Counted from the stretch's first letter, positions 8,056-18,238 are shown. The stretch is DNA of 64,000 nucleotides from Rhodoplanes sp. Z2-YC6860 (GCF_001579845.1 NZ_CP007440.1:2874029-2938028), one strand, 5' to 3'. The notes: generated by a model from the letters alone, not told the origin. Translations and numbers: made by a program.

Positions 8056-10662
8056 TCAGGTTTTCTTCTTTTTACGGCCAACGCGCGTCTTCTTCGCTTT
8101 CTTGACGGGCGCGCGACGGGCGCTCGATTGACCCCGGGATGTGGATGCTGCCCTTCCCCTGGAGTGCGAGGCCGGCGAGCCTTGCGGGTCCGGCTTGACG
8201 ATGCCCGACCAATCCTGGTGCACGTCGGCCGGATATTGATTCAAGGCCACTGAAGGAATGACCTTCGGGTCATTGTAGAGATTCATCATCTCCTTTTCGG
8301 TGATCGTCGGGCCTTCACCGATGGTCTTGTCGCCGTTGCCTGCGTCCCACGCCGCCTGCCAGATCACGGCCAGCAACCGTGTGCCACGCGCCATGCAGGT
8401 GGTCGTCTTGTCCCCGAATTTCGTCCACATGGACGCCGCGCGCGTCTTCTTTTGCACGTCGAGCAGCGACACCCACTCGCTGACGATGGTTTTTGGCGCG
8501 ATATCGGCCTGCGTGGCGTGAACGAGCGTGATCGCAGCTTTCGCTGCGTCATAGCCGTTCGCGATCTCCGGCATGTCTTCCTTGTTTGCAAGCTCGGCAA
8601 TGCGTTTCTTGAGCGCGGTTGCGAGGTCCTTCTGCGTGTAGCCGTAAGCAATCATGTCGTCTTCATAGCCGACATGCACGCCTTCGGCCCGCATCCGGTT
8701 GCCTTCCGATTTCGACCGCTTCACCACGTCGTTCGGATCGCCGTTGGACATGAAGGACGTGTGCAACGGTTGACACGCGTCGCCGAGGTAGTGGATTAGC
8801 ACGCCTCCCGCGCAGAGAAAGAGCTTGGCGTTTCCTTTCTTGGCGGCGGCCACCATGATGTCGAAGATCTGCTTGATCCGGAACGGCAAGGCTCCCCAGT
8901 GCGCGCTGCCGTCGGCCGGCTCCGCTTTGTTTTTGGAGCGTTCGAGCAACTCCTGCCAATGGGCGAATTTCGGTTCGACCGTCTTGAAGTATTGCAGCCA
9001 TGCCGGCGGGTTGAGATAGGTGTCCGGATCGTCGAAATTCAGTTGCAGAAAAGTCTTCTGCTCCTTGTAAACGATATCGATGTCGGCGAAGTGGTTCTTG
9101 TTGTCGGCGGAGCCGCGCGACCCCGGGCCGGCTTTGTGCTTCTTCTTCTCGCCTTCGCCCTGATCGACCAGTGAGAAGTTGACATTGCCCTTCCAGACAT
9201 TGTCGGGAACGTCGGCGAGCGGCACGAAATGGACCGTGTCGCTTCCTTTGGTCAGCACTTTCGGATCGTTGTCGAGCGCCTTGTCCGGCTGAATCGCAAG
9301 GAGATCGATATTCTTGCCGATGAAATCCCGGAGCTTGTTAGATTTCAGCCGGTCGACGGGAAGCGAAAGAGCCCGCCCGATCGCGTAGTGTCCCACCCAT
9401 CCCCAGATGTATTCCTGATCCAGGTTGACGTCGCGGACATAGTCCAGGTCGAGAATGTTGAGGGCCGTGCTCAGCGCAGTGGCGAGCGCGTACGGATGAG
9501 ATTGGACCTTGCCTCCCTCGAGGAACTCTTCCTTTCCCCACAACATCGCGAATGGATAGTAGGTCGTTTTCCCTTCGTCCGAGGAGCCGGGTTTGCCGGT
9601 CTCTTTATGTTCAATGTAGAGAACCGTGCCGGAATCGCCGTGATGGATGGCGAACGTCCGGTCGGGCTGGGGTTGATGAACGCGCCGCCGCTTGTTGTCC
9701 GGCCGCAACGCCTCCTGCGACTCCGGTCCGATCAGGAAATCGCTGACGTATTCGGCACCGCCCAGCGCCTTGTAGCGATAGAAGAGGCCGTGGATCTCAC
9801 CACGGATCAAGCCGCTGATTGCGGACTGACCGACGACCTTCATGGTGATCAGGTTCAAGCTCAGGCTGTTGTCGTAAAGATCGACGACCGGCCCAATCGG
9901 CGCGATGCCGGGCACCTCGGTCTTCCAGGCGAGGATGTCATCGACCGCAACGAGCCCGACATCCATGAGCAAGTGTTGTTCGGTCGACTGAAAGTGCGGA
10001 TAGACCGTCTTGAAATCCTTGCGGGTCAGGCTCTTGTGCGCCGCGATTCCGATTTCGGGTTCGCGGTTTCCTTGCAGGGCGCTGATCGGTGTACCGGGTG
10101 CGCCCACAACATGGCGATTGGTGAGCAGGTAGTAGCTTTCTCCATCGCGCACGACACAGCCGGCGGTGCCTACACGCTCCATGCCTTGCGCGTCTCGATT
10201 CACGATCGGTGTGCCGGGGCCGAGCAGGTTGCGCGGGACCCGCGAGTCTGCCCGCACCATCAGGTCCTTGGCGAAATCCTGCTTCCGCGCCTCGATGACG
10301 CAGACCGGGACAGAACGCCCGTCCGGCAGATACAGCGTTTTCGGGACGACGTCCGAGGGATTGGCGTTTGCCAGCGTGTGCTCTTCTTCCCAGCTTGAAA
10401 CGAACACGTAAACGCACGGCCACGAGTAAGGCCGCACTTGAGAATTGGTAAGCGTCCTGCGGGTGTGTGTCCGTGCAGGTTGCGGGTCCGGATCGCCTTC
10501 GGACGGCCACGGATCGTGAATGCGGATGCGGTACAGCCCGAGCGCAGTCGCGACCACATTTTTCTTGTTCAAGAGATGATAGTGAAACAGGTCGCGCGCT
10601 TCGATGAGATCCTTCAATGACAGCGAAGCAAAATTGCGACTGCTTTTGAATAAAGTATCCAT
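8056..10662 (-). CDS. Predicted trypsin-like serine protease fused to an S1/P1-nuclease-like domain
   Basis: 868 residues, one uninterrupted frame from ATG 10662 (GAGAG just upstream). Residues about 1-120 are unrecognised. Residues about 160-400 look like a chymotrypsin-fold protease with a full triad in order: H184 (LLTNRHVVG), D234 (LLMDVGLVAVDD) and S344 (IHHGDSGTVLY). Residues about 415-690 carry S1/P1 zinc-nuclease/phospholipase C signatures: WGWVGH (H425), NHFADID (H524, D527), HYLGDACQPLH (H624, D628, H634) and GVHVGYEDD (H663, E667 or D668). The last 30 residues are Lys/Arg-rich (KKAKKTRVGRKKKKT). There is no signal peptide or membrane segment. It stands alone between a TctC gene and a hydrolase gene, and base composition looks less GC-rich than the flanks. 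Both catalytic activities are inferred from motifs; a role in defence or as a toxin-like effector is speculation. Confidence 0.75.
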   Translation of the reverse strand: MDTLFKSSRNFASLSLKDLIEARDLFHYHLLNKKNVVATALGLYRIRIHDPWPSEGDPDPQPARTHTRRTLTNSQVRPYSWPCVYVFVSSWEEEHTLANANPSDVVPKTLYLPDGRSVPVCVIEARKQDFAKDLMVRADSRVPRNLLGPGTPIVNRDAQGMERVGTAGCVVRDGESYYLLTNRHVVGAPGTPISALQGNREPEIGIAAHKSLTRKDFKTVYPHFQSTEQHLLMDVGLVAVDDILAWKTEVPGIAPIGPVVDLYDNSLSLNLITMKVVGQSAISGLIRGEIHGLFYRYKALGGAEYVSDFLIGPESQEALRPDNKRRRVHQPQPDRTFAIHHGDSGTVLYIEHKETGKPGSSDEGKTTYYPFAMLWGKEEFLEGGKVQSHPYALATALSTALNILDLDYVRDVNLDQEYIWGWVGHYAIGRALSLPVDRLKSNKLRDFIGKNIDLLAIQPDKALDNDPKVLTKGSDTVHFVPLADVPDNVWKGNVNFSLVDQGEGEKKKHKAGPGSRGSADNKNHFADIDIVYKEQKTFLQLNFDDPDTYLNPPAWLQYFKTVEPKFAHWQELLERSKNKAEPADGSAHWGALPFRIKQIFDIMVAAAKKGNAKLFLCAGGVLIHYLGDACQPLHTSFMSNGDPNDVVKRSKSEGNRMRAEGVHVGYEDDMIAYGYTQKDLATALKKRIAELANKEDMPEIANGYDAAKAAITLVHATQADIAPKTIVSEWVSLLDVQKKTRAASMWTKFGDKTTTCMARGTRLLAVIWQAAWDAGNGDKTIGEGPTITEKEMMNLYNDPKVIPSVALNQYPADVHQDWSGIVKPDPQGSPASHSRGRAASTSRGQSSARRAPVKKAKKTRVGRKKKKT

Positions 10663-10895
10663 GACACTCTCGCTATGATGTTGATCAAATGAAAAAAGAA
10701 TGTCGCGAGCGTGAGGGTACACGGAATGCGTGTATTCGGCAATCGGGTGCTTGCTCGCGTCGTTGAGTTCATCCGGGCGACAACGCGGCGCGCGACGATC
10801 GACACAAATCTGTCACGCGCGCTCGTGCAAGACGGCGCGCGTCGTGATTTCAGCACGCGTCTTCGACGGCGAAATCGTTCGCCGAATGAAAACCG

Positions 10896-11759
10896 CTAAA
10901 ATCCGTAAAGCTTGTTGGCATTCTGCGACATGATGCGGTTGCGGATGGCCGCATCCGGCACCCATTCCAGCATCAGGTCGAGAAGGTCGCCGTCGTTCGG
11001 TATCTGCCTGCCGTCGAGATTGACGTGCGGCCAGTCCGAGCCCCACACCATGCGCTCCGGTGCGTGCTTGACGAACAGTCGCGCGAGCGGCGTCACCGAC
11101 GCATAGGGCATGTCCGAGGGCGTGCAGCGCATCGGGCCCGACAGCTTGAGCCAGACCCGGCCGGTGTCGAGCATGCGCAGCACAGCTGCGACGGCCGGTT
11201 GATCGATGCCGCCTTCGGCCGGGATGCTCGCGAAGTGGTCGAGCACGATGTCGTTCTTCAGCGCCAGAAGCTTGTCGGCATAGTCGACGATGTCGGCGCC
11301 ATGCGGATAGAACTGGATGTGCCAGCCGTGTTCGTGAACGCGGGCCGCGATCTCCTTGGAGTAGTTCGGCACGTGCTGGCCGCGCGCGTCACTCATCATC
11401 CGCATGCCTTTGACGCCGAGCCGCGTCAGCCGCGCGAGTTCTGCGGTCGGGATGTCGTCGCGGACCAGCGCGATGCCGCGAAAGCGCTTCGGGTATTTCG
11501 CGAGCGTGTCGGCGAGCATGGCGTAGTTGCGGCCGTAGCCGCCAGGGCTGACGATCACGCCGGTGCTCAGCCCGAGTGTGTCCTGCAGAGCGAAGAAATG
11601 CTCGGGCAGCGCGTCATGCGCGGTGTAGGGACTGTCCGGCGCGAACGGATACTTCGCGGCAGGTCCGAACAGATGGATGTGGGTGTCGCAGGCGTTGGGT
11701 GGGGCTTTGAGCTTGGGCTTCTTCGGATGGGGATCGGCGATCGTGGTCAGTTTCGGCAT
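10896..11759 (-). CDS. Amidohydrolase-family (LigI-like) metal-dependent hydrolase
   Basis: About 287 residues. The N-terminal metal motif ACDTHIHLFGP and later strands ending in QFYPHGAD, IVLDHFASIP and MVWGSDWPHVN match the COG3618 TIM-barrel amidohydrolases that include 2-pyrone-4,6-dicarboxylate lactonase and related lactone hydrolases. The substrate cannot be read from the sequence. I start at ATG 11759 (MPKLTTIAD), with AGGA eight bases upstream, leaving 31 bases to the TctC gene on the same strand. The pairing with a TctC binding protein suggests uptake and breakdown of an organic acid or lactone. Confidence 0.85.
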   Translation of the reverse strand: MPKLTTIADPHPKKPKLKAPPNACDTHIHLFGPAAKYPFAPDSPYTAHDALPEHFFALQDTLGLSTGVIVSPGGYGRNYAMLADTLAKYPKRFRGIALVRDDIPTAELARLTRLGVKGMRMMSDARGQHVPNYSKEIAARVHEHGWHIQFYPHGADIVDYADKLLALKNDIVLDHFASIPAEGGIDQPAVAAVLRMLDTGRVWLKLSGPMRCTPSDMPYASVTPLARLFVKHAPERMVWGSDWPHVNLDGRQIPNDGDLLDLMLEWVPDAAIRNRIMSQNANKLYGF

Positions 11760-11790
11760 TCCAAAAATCCTGTCGGTGAAATAAGCGCAA

Positions 11791-12753
11791 CTATTCAAGC
11801 TTGATGTTTGCGGCTTTCGCGAGGTTACGCCACTGCGGCAATTCGCGCCCGATCAACGCGGCAAGTTCCTCCGGCGTTCCGCCAACCGGATCGACTCCGT
11901 CGCGCTGCAGGCGTTCGGCGATCTCCGGAGCGCGCGCGGCCTTGGCGCTTGCAGCTGCGAGTCTGTCGATGATCGGTTTGGGTGTGCCGGCAGGCGCCAT
12001 GATGGCGTTCCAGAGAATGCCCTCATAGCCCGGCAATCCCATCTCGGCGATGGTCGGTGTGTCCGGCATCAACTTGGAGCGATGGCGGCTCGCGATCCCC
12101 AGCATGCGAAGCTTGCCGGCCGTCACCTGCGGGTTCGAGGTCGTGTAGGTGTCCATCTTGAGTTGCACCACGCCGGCCAGGAGGTCGTTCATCGCGGGCG
12201 CCGCGCCGCGATAGGGCACATGCGTCACCTGAATGCCTATACGGCGCAGCAACAACTCCATTGTGACATGCGGCAGCGTTCCGAGACCGGCGGAAGCGTA
12301 GTTCAGCTTGCCGGGATTCTTCCTGGCGTATTCGACGAACTCCGGGAACGTCGCAAACGGCGCCGCCGGGTGACTGACCAGCACCTCGGGCACTTCGGCG
12401 ATCACCGACACCGGCACAAGATCCTTCGCGGTGTCGTAGGGCAGTGACGTTTGCAGCGCCGCGTTGATGGTGTGGTTCGGTGTGGTGAGGAGGAGCGTGT
12501 AGCCGTCCGGCGTGGCTTTTGCGACAGCATCGGTCGCGATGACGCCGCCGGCGCCGGATTTGTTCTCGATGATGAAGGGCTTGCCAAGGTCTTCCGACAT
12601 TTTGGCGGTCATCACGCGTGCAATGATGTCGACGGCGCCGCCCGCCGGGAACGGCAGCAGCAATCGGATCGGCCTGTCGGGGTAGGTTGCCTGCGCCATG
12701 CCAGGGCCGGCACCGGCGAGCCATGCGACAAACAGAGCCAGCATCCGCAGCAC
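11791..12753 (-). CDS. TctC/Bug-family periplasmic solute-binding protein
   Basis: 320 residues with a signal peptide (MLRMLALFVAWLAGAGPGMAQA) and the typical TctC blocks: PIRLLLPFPAGGAVDIIARVM, IIENKSGAGGVIATDAVAKA, VTHVPYRGAAPAMNDLLAG, and IMAPAGTPKPIIDRL. It lies directly upstream of the amidohydrolase gene and probably forms an operon with it, so the ligand may be that enzyme's substrate. No membrane subunits are in the window. Divergent from the RidA gene across about 150 bases. Confidence 0.9.
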   Translation of the reverse strand: MLRMLALFVAWLAGAGPGMAQATYPDRPIRLLLPFPAGGAVDIIARVMTAKMSEDLGKPFIIENKSGAGGVIATDAVAKATPDGYTLLLTTPNHTINAALQTSLPYDTAKDLVPVSVIAEVPEVLVSHPAAPFATFPEFVEYARKNPGKLNYASAGLGTLPHVTMELLLRRIGIQVTHVPYRGAAPAMNDLLAGVVQLKMDTYTTSNPQVTAGKLRMLGIASRHRSKLMPDTPTIAEMGLPGYEGILWNAIMAPAGTPKPIIDRLAAASAKAARAPEIAERLQRDGVDPVGGTPEELAALIGRELPQWRNLAKAANIKLE

Positions 12754-12904
12754 GCGAGCCTCCCTTGCTCTTGTTGCCTTGCTTTTGTTGCCGTTGTGCT
12801 TTCTGCTTTTGGCCCACTCAACGCGTTGCTTTGGGGCGGCGCGTTGATCCTACCCGGTCGAGGGCCTGCTGCAATGGCGGCGGCCGCATCATGGAGATTG
12901 TGAG

Positions 12905-13255
12905 ATGTCGATACAGCGTCACGAGAACGGCCCCCGCATGTCACGCGTGGTGGTGCACAACGGCACGGTCTATCTCGCGGGCCTCACCGCTGACGCAACC
13001 GTCGGCAAGAGCGTCGGTGAGCAGACCAAGGAAATTCTCGACAAGATCGACGGCCTCCTGAAACAGGGCGGCAGTGACAAGTCGAAGCTCCTGCAGGCCG
13101 TGATCTGGTTGCAGGACATTCGCGTGGTCGACGAGTTCAACAAGGTTTGGGATGCCTGGGTGGTGCCCGGTCAGACTCCGGCGCGGGCCTGCATCGAGGC
13201 GCGACTGCAGTCGCCTGCCAAGATGATCGAGATCCAGGTGACGGCTGCGCAATAA
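12905..13255 (+). CDS. RidA (YjgF/YER057c)-family protein
   Basis: 116 residues, usual RidA length. The family blocks are visible: RVVVHNGTVYLAGLTA, EQTKEILDKIDGLLKQGGSDKSKLLQAVIWLQDI, and PARACIEARLQSPAKMIEIQVTA, where the arginine of PARA matches the carboxylate-binding arginine that supports imine deaminase activity. RidA enzymes hydrolyse reactive 2-aminoacrylate-type enamines and imines in the cytoplasm; some relatives do other things, so the exact role is open. It is divergent from the TctC-hydrolase pair. Confidence 0.9.
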   Translation: MSIQRHENGPRMSRVVVHNGTVYLAGLTADATVGKSVGEQTKEILDKIDGLLKQGGSDKSKLLQAVIWLQDIRVVDEFNKVWDAWVVPGQTPARACIEARLQSPAKMIEIQVTAAQ

Positions 13256-13573
13256 CGCGCGAACGTTGTAAAAGGCAGACGGCGTCGCGGCGGTGAGCCG
13301 CGGCGCCTTATCATTTGATGCGTTCGGCATTGAGCCCGCATCAAAAGCAACCGCGGCGTCATGTGCTGATGCTTACGGAAGTTTCATGAATCCTGCGGCA
13401 TAAGCCCGCTGGCTCCAAATCAGTCTCTGATTATCGAGCAAATCAAGCGGCAATAGCGCGGCGTAATTCGCCATAAGCGCCAACGCGGCTTACGCCTTCC
13501 GCAAATCAGGCTTACCTTGTTGTTCGTTCTCGCGTGCCATGTATCCGCATTCATACGGATAGGCGAAGCCAGC
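13256..13573. other. 318-base gap with a hairpin and a second inverted repeat
   Basis: A stem near 13281-13307 (GGCGTCGCGG against CCGCGGCGCC, one mismatch) follows ridA by about 25 bases and may terminate it. Next comes a perfect 9-bp inverted repeat, TTTGATGCG at 13314-13322 and CGCATCAAA at 13337-13345. The remainder is A/T-richer than the genes and probably carries the promoter for the zinc-ribbon gene; no ORF here is convincing. Confidence 0.4.
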
Positions 13574-13882
13574 ATGAAGGCTCTAAGTTCGATCGTTCCT
13601 GAAACCACTGGCTCGGACGTTGAACGCAAGCCTCGCGCTCTTGATCAGCATCAAAGCGCGGTTCGCATCGAGAGCGACATGAAACCGATGTGCCCCCATT
13701 GCGGAAGCCTGATGTCGTTTTCCGGCATCAAATCCCGTTCTGGCACGCCGTCCGAACTTCGGACGTTCTGCTGCGAACCGTGCCATTGCGTGTTCAGCGA
13801 TGCGTTGACGCCGACTGGAACTGCGGCGCGCGCGATGCTGCTGGACCTGCAGGCCAACGTCCAACTCGGCGCGATGCATTAA
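13574..13882 (+). CDS. Small zinc-ribbon-like hypothetical protein
   Basis: 102 residues from ATG 13574. The centre holds two cysteine knuckles, CPHCG (context MKPMCPHCGSLMSFSG) and CCEPCHCVFSD, spaced as in a zinc ribbon; the N-terminal third looks disordered and the C-terminus (AARAMLLDLQANVQL) is helical. The family is not recognised. The frame is open back to an ATG at 13517, but the extra leader looks less likely; the start is uncertain. It stands alone with no neighbour that suggests a function. Confidence 0.55.
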   Translation: MKALSSIVPETTGSDVERKPRALDQHQSAVRIESDMKPMCPHCGSLMSFSGIKSRSGTPSELRTFCCEPCHCVFSDALTPTGTAARAMLLDLQANVQLGAMH

Positions 13883-13942
13883 GGTTTACCGGCTGCGCTG
13901 CGTTTGCTGTCGCCGCCAATACGCACGCCTCCGACGTAGTTC

Positions 13943-14863
13943 CTACATCGTCCGGCGACGCATCTGCTGATCGTCGAAATGCACCGGGTCCATCGCCCAC
14001 AATGCGGCGTCATGGCCTTGCGCATAATTGCGCGCGGTCTGCGTCGGATTTCTATTCACCAGCGGCCGCAGGAACATCGGATGCGTGAGGCTTCGCACCT
14101 CATGCTCGATGGTGAACAGGTGCTTGCCGGTGTCGAGATCGACAATGTCGCGGAACCGGTACTGGAACTGGTTGTCCTCGCGGTTGACGAGGCCGCGCTC
14201 GCCGAGCCGCTGGTGCGGGCCCGAGAAGCTCGACACATAGATCTGCACGTGATGCTCGTCGTAATCCGGCAGCGGCTTGTCGGTCTCGCGGAACAGCAGA
14301 TACTGGTTCTTGCCGACCGTGACCTTCGCGGTGGTTCCGTCGCCGTTCACCACCGTGGCCGGCGTGCCGATCATGTGCTCGTAGAATTTTGCGATGCCCT
14401 TGGCGGTGCCGACCGGCACGTCGAACTCCACGTAGGGAATGCCGAGCACGATGCGGCCGAAGCGGTCGGCGTCTGGCTCGTGCAGGCGAACGCGGTTGCC
14501 CCACGGGCAGATCGCCTCGACGTAATCGTTGTGCTCCGAGAAATCGAACTTGGTGTCGGCGAGCTTCGGTTTCACCGTCTTGAGGCGGTTGAGCAGCGCC
14601 TCGCGGCCTTCGATGACGATGCCGGTCTTGCCGCGCAGCACCTGCGCCTTGCCGGTCGGCAGATGGAACTGGCTGCGGCCGACGTTCATCCACATGTTGT
14701 CGTCCATCACCTGCAAATACGGATCGCGGGTGAGGCCCAGGCCTGCGCCATAAAACAACTGCGCCAGCCGTTGATCGGGGATCGTGACGTTGACGTGCTC
14801 GAGGTGGACGGAGTTGCCGAGGTCCTCGGCGGCGCGGTCGAAGGTCTTCTGCATCGGGTCCAT
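13943..14863 (-). CDS. VOC-fold (glyoxalase/dioxygenase-like) protein
   Basis: 306 residues with two vicinal-oxygen-chelate modules: one starts at VHLEHVNVTIPDQRLAQLFYGAGLGL, the second at GIPYVEFDVPVGTAKGIAKFYEHMIG. Candidate metal ligands include the first histidine (LEHVNV), EHHVQIYV and FTIEHEVRS. It resembles uncharacterised glyoxalase-like proteins rather than a named dioxygenase, so the substrate is unknown. It is divergent from the SMP-30 gene across about 110 bases. Confidence 0.75.
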   Translation of the reverse strand: MDPMQKTFDRAAEDLGNSVHLEHVNVTIPDQRLAQLFYGAGLGLTRDPYLQVMDDNMWMNVGRSQFHLPTGKAQVLRGKTGIVIEGREALLNRLKTVKPKLADTKFDFSEHNDYVEAICPWGNRVRLHEPDADRFGRIVLGIPYVEFDVPVGTAKGIAKFYEHMIGTPATVVNGDGTTAKVTVGKNQYLLFRETDKPLPDYDEHHVQIYVSSFSGPHQRLGERGLVNREDNQFQYRFRDIVDLDTGKHLFTIEHEVRSLTHPMFLRPLVNRNPTQTARNYAQGHDAALWAMDPVHFDDQQMRRRTM

Positions 14864-14977
14864 GGCGTCATCCCGGAGTTTTTTGATACCCCAACTATAG
14901 CATGGCGTAAGCCCATCGTATCGGCGTCACGACCGGGCAGCCCTGCTATGCTTCGATGACAAAAAGAGGGAGGAACG

Positions 14978-15937
14978 ATGTACCCGACTGCGACCGCACC
15001 ATTGGTGCTCAACGAACGGCTGCCCGATCCGGCGGTGAAGATCATCGACAAGAGCTTCGAGAAATGCCGGGTGCTGACAGCCAGCGTCGAGCGCCTCTCG
15101 CAGGGCTATTCCTGGGCGGAAGGCCCGGTCTATTTCGGCGACGCGCGCTGCCTTCTCTGGAGCGACATCCCGAACAGCCGCATCCTGCGCTGGGACGAGG
15201 TGACGGGAGCGACCAGCGTCTGGCGCCAGCCCTCCAACTACGCCAACGGCAACACCCGCGACCGGCAGGGAAGGCTCGTGACCGCCGAGCACGGCCGCCG
15301 CGTCACCCGCACCGAATATGACGGCCGCGTCACCGTGCTGATGGAGCGCTTCGAGGGCAAGCGGCTGAGTTCGCCGAATGACATCGTGGTGAAGTCCGAC
15401 GACTCGATCTGGTTCACCGACATGACCGCCGGCATCGACGGCAACTGGAACGGCGAGACCGGTGAGCAGGAGTTGCCGCAGCGGGTCTATCGCATCGATG
15501 CCAAGACAGGGCAGCCGGCGATCGCGACCGACGGCGTGGTGAAGCGGCCGAACGGGCTCGCCTTCTCACCCGACGAGAAGATTCTGTACGTCATCGAAAG
15601 CCAGCCCGGCGAGCGCGCCATCTATGCGTTCGATGTGATCGACGGCGCGAAGCTTGCCAATCCGCGCATGCTGGTGAAATGCACCAAGGAGGAAACGCCG
15701 GACGGCTTTCGCGTCGACGTCAACGGCAATCTCTGGTGCGGCTGGGGCATGGGCACGGCCGAGTTCGACGGCGTCCGTGTCTTCAATCCCCAAGGGCAGC
15801 CGATCGGCCACATCGGGCTGCCGGAGCGCTGCGCCAACGTCTGCTTCGGCGGGCCCAAGCGTAACCGGCTGTTCATGGCGGCGAGCCATTCGATCTACGC
15901 GCTGTATGTGAATACACAGGGAGCGCTCGGCGGGTGA
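14978..15937 (+). CDS. SMP-30/gluconolactonase/LRE-family protein
   Basis: 319 residues; six-bladed propeller family that hydrolyses sugar or other lactones using one divalent metal. Recognisable blocks are YSWAEGPVYFGDARCLLWSDIPNSRILRWD, SSPNDIVVKSDDSIWFTD (metal-binding Asn/Asp) and PNGLAFSPDEKILYVIES. A GGAGG site lies just before ATG 14978. There is no signal peptide, so it is probably cytoplasmic. The substrate is not shown by context; the divergent neighbour is a VOC protein. Confidence 0.88.
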   Translation: MYPTATAPLVLNERLPDPAVKIIDKSFEKCRVLTASVERLSQGYSWAEGPVYFGDARCLLWSDIPNSRILRWDEVTGATSVWRQPSNYANGNTRDRQGRLVTAEHGRRVTRTEYDGRVTVLMERFEGKRLSSPNDIVVKSDDSIWFTDMTAGIDGNWNGETGEQELPQRVYRIDAKTGQPAIATDGVVKRPNGLAFSPDEKILYVIESQPGERAIYAFDVIDGAKLANPRMLVKCTKEETPDGFRVDVNGNLWCGWGMGTAEFDGVRVFNPQGQPIGHIGLPERCANVCFGGPKRNRLFMAASHSIYALYVNTQGALGG

Positions 15938-15956
15938 ACGCACGCTTGCGCCACCC

Positions 15957-16101
15957 GTGTCCCGGGCGCAATGCAGCACGAGCGCAGCGAAGTGGTGCGT
16001 TGCAGACCCGGGACCCCGGTTTCTTTCTTTTATGCGGATGCCAACAATCGGGGTCCCGGATCAGCAGTGCACCGCTTCGCGCTGCACTGCATCCGGGACA
16101 C
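15957..16101. repeat. Paired palindromic intergenic repeat
   Basis: Two GC-rich palindromic units face each other: one begins GTGTCCCGGGCGCAATGCAG and closes with TTGCAGACCCGGGACC near 16015, the other opens with GGGGTCCCGGATCAGCAGTG at about 16050 and closes with TGCATCCGGGACAC at 16101. The outer ends GTGTCCCGG/CCGGGACAC also pair. This is the form of the REP/BIME-like repeats common between genes in Rhizobiales. Confidence 0.7.
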
Positions 16102-16117
16102 AAGCGGAGAGAGCCGG

Positions 16118-16681
16118 CTACGAAGCCGCGCGGCGCACCGCGAGCGCGACCATCAGGATGGAGAAGCCCATCATCAGGAGGTTGATGCCGACCAGCAGTC
16201 CGATCACCCAGATGGCGGTGCCAGGCAGGCCGCTCATGATGATGACGGCGAGGACGATGTCGATGACGCCGCTCAGCAGCAGCCAGAACCACGCATTGGG
16301 AGCATGCGTGCGGTAACCCATCCCCATCATGATCCGGAACACGCCCCCGGCGAGCAGATACGCCGCAAGAATGAGCGTCAGCGTCAGGACGCCCGTGATC
16401 GGCCGTGTCAGCACGGCGAGGCCGGCGAGGAAATAGACGGCGGTGGTCAGCAGATTCCACCAGAAGCCAGGCGCGCTGGTGCCGCCGGAAATCACCGCGA
16501 ACAATCCGAATGCGCCGCCGATCAGCAGCAGCCAGCCGACCATCAATGTGACGGCAAGCGTCGCCACGCCTGGCGCAATGATCGCAAATGCGCCGAGCAG
16601 GATCATGATCACGCCGTAGGTGACGAACCAGGTGCTGTGCTTGCGAAGCACGTCAGCGTCGGCAGGCAGTCCGATGGGCAT
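16118..16681 (-). CDS. HdeD/DUF308-family membrane protein
   Basis: 187 residues with six predicted membrane helices (for example FVTYGVIMILLGAFAIIAP, VTLMVGWLLLIGGAFGLFAV, WVIGLLVGINLLMMGFSIL). The repeated helix pairs with Gly-rich turns match the HdeD/DUF308 family. In E. coli HdeD supports acid resistance; in other bacteria the role is mostly unknown. Single gene between a palindromic repeat and ccrM. Confidence 0.85.
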   Translation of the reverse strand: MPIGLPADADVLRKHSTWFVTYGVIMILLGAFAIIAPGVATLAVTLMVGWLLLIGGAFGLFAVISGGTSAPGFWWNLLTTAVYFLAGLAVLTRPITGVLTLTLILAAYLLAGGVFRIMMGMGYRTHAPNAWFWLLLSGVIDIVLAVIIMSGLPGTAIWVIGLLVGINLLMMGFSILMVALAVRRAAS

Positions 16682-16851
16682 GGCAGCCTCCGTTCAAGCC
16701 GGGCTCGAACAGCCCGGACGTTTCTCGGGACCACATTAGTATAGAGCGGTGCGAAGGCTTGCGGCAGTGGTGCAGCGCTGGCCTGCGCCGGTCAGACTTG
16801 TGCCGCTCAAACCGGGGAAACTTGGGCTTTTGAGACCTAGACTTTTGAAGT

Positions 16852-18012
<1,161 letters not shown>

Positions 18013-18238
18013 AGGCGACGCAGTCGGCGACGCGGGACCTACAAACCGACGTCAGGGAAGATGACGTGTCGCGGTAAAAATCGACTTAACAGCGCGGACG
18101 GGTCTTCCGCTAAAATCGCCGGACGACCATATTGTTTTGGTATTATTTGCTGCGAAGCGTGCTGCAAGTGCTAAGTGCACATGGACTTGGTGCTGACACC
18201 CGGCAACTATTGCCTAGCAAGGCGACGGAGATTCGATC

